The position numbers and the translations under genes are program-made. Of a stretch of DNA of 5,046 bases, positions 4,579 to 5,046 are shown piece by piece. Origin of the DNA: JAFAVN01 sp036378375 (GTDB taxonomy: Bacteria; Verrucomicrobiota; Verrucomicrobiia; Chthoniobacterales; JAFAMB01); assembly GCA_036378375.1 (NCBI GenBank), contig DASUWQ010000335.1:1-5046 (forward strand), written 5' to 3'. The notes below the pieces were generated by a model, which was not told the origin of the DNA, made no database searches, and was given only the letters and a program-made list of their open reading frames with translations. Each line of letters begins with the position of its first letter. Positions within the stretch are counted from its first letter, which is position 1.

Positions 4579-5046
4579 TGACACCCCACCCCCCTCCTCC
4601 TGGCGTTTCCACGACGATGGCATCGCCGGCGGCCACGTAGCGTCGGTCGGAGCTATTCAGTACTTCTACGCTGCCGTCGTTCCGCAAGATTGAGGTTCTG
4701 CCGACCTTGCCGGCATCTCCTCCCTCAAGACCAAAAGGTGGTACGATGCGATGATTCGCCAGAATAACGACCTCCATCGGTTCACGAAATCGGAGCTTGC
4801 GTACGATGCCGTCGCCTCCACCCCAACGCCCAGCGCCACCTGAATGTTCCCGGATTCGAAATGCCTCCAACTCGACGGGATAACGCAATTCCAACACTTC
4901 CGGATCAGTTAGCCGGGTGTTCGTCATGTGTGTATGTACCGCAGAAGCGCCCGCGAAATCGGGACCTGCTCCAGCTCCGCCGCCGATCGTTTCATAGTAT
5001 TGGTATTGATCATTGCCGAAGGTGAGATTATTCATCGTGCCTTGGC
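4565..5046 (-). CDS. hyuB: Hydantoinase B/oxoprolinase-family protein, C-terminal part (runs off right edge)
   Basis: The gene enters from the right edge and about 159 codons are visible; the family subunit is usually well over 500 residues, so most of the N-terminal part is missing. The reading frame continues through QGTMNNLTFGN, so the Met at 5035 is internal. Diagnostic stretches are GGGAGAGPDFAGAS, HTHMTNTRLTDPEVLE, EHSGGAGRWGGGDG, HRIVPPFGLEGGDAG and the terminal ETPGGGGWG. Family members pair with an HyuA subunit for ATP-dependent cleavage of hydantoins or 5-oxoproline; related acetone and acetophenone carboxylases share the fold. The partner gene would be expected upstream, beyond the window. 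The protein ends VKGEK after the canonical Gly-rich end, its last four residues and stop codon being encoded by the heptamer array. Confidence 0.88.
   Translation of the reverse strand, partial: QGTMNNLTFGNDQYQYYETIGGGAGAGPDFAGASAVHTHMTNTRLTDPEVLELRYPVELEAFRIREHSGGAGRWGGGDGIVRKLRFREPMEVVILANHRIVPPFGLEGGDAGKVGRTSILRNDGSVEVLNSSDRRYVAAGDAIVVETPGGGGWGVKGEK

Noticed and set aside
4313..4693. Overlapping plus-strand open frames between the acetyltransferase and HyuB
   Set aside because: They translate the heptamer arrays and the antisense of HyuB; low-complexity repeats such as THFSPL come from the 7-bp units.

Overview
The window reads as part of a Gram-negative bacterial chromosome of moderate GC content. 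It has compact genes, start codons overlapping upstream stops, and short intergenic spaces full of small repeats. A sedoheptulose-7-phosphate isomerase implies heptose (LPS-type) envelope sugars. The style of the proteins together with heptanucleotide-periodic intergenic repeats makes me think of a soil Verrucomicrobiota-like genome. That placement is an impression and is not demonstrated by the sequence.

Layout, left to right. (1) 1-207 is a leader with no assignable gene; it carries a short TCAC-type heptamer array. (2) 208-1640, plus strand, is a two-gene translationally coupled unit: a GmhA-type isomerase and an arginase-fold protein whose start overlaps the isomerase stop as GTGA. (3) 1626-1741 is a pair of inverted six-unit heptamer arrays between convergent genes. 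(4) 2518-1743, minus strand, is a coupled pair of four-helix DMT-superfamily proteins resembling ArnF/ArnE, overlapping as ATGA. (5) A 70-bp divergent gap leads to a plus-strand membrane di-iron fatty acid desaturase, 2589-3479. (6) 3480-3728 is a convergent intergenic stretch with nested inverted repeats; it is read either as a bidirectional terminator or as a small MITE-like element. (7) A minus-strand GNAT acetyltransferase of the phosphinothricin/methionine-derivative type lies at 4322-3729. (8) 4323-4564 is non-coding, with a hairpin and two heptamer-periodic tracts. (9) The C-terminal end of a minus-strand hydantoinase B/oxoprolinase-type protein (HyuB) enters from the right edge and ends inside a heptamer array.

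Functionally, the isomerase, the ArnE/F-like pair and the desaturase all point to envelope sugars and lipids, but they lie in separate transcription units, so a joint pathway is only an inference. The GNAT and HyuB genes look like ordinary small-molecule metabolism.

The most unusual signal is between the genes. Arrays with a strict 7-bp period occur in two clear sequence families and one degenerate tract. They sit at gene 3' ends and supply both the stop codon and the last residues of two unrelated proteins. Because 7 is not a multiple of 3, consecutive units place stop triplets in successive frames. The second most unusual signal is the arginase-fold protein. It keeps the recognisable metal ligands but has lost the family's substrate-guanidinium glutamate, and it is hard-wired to a heptose isomerase gene.
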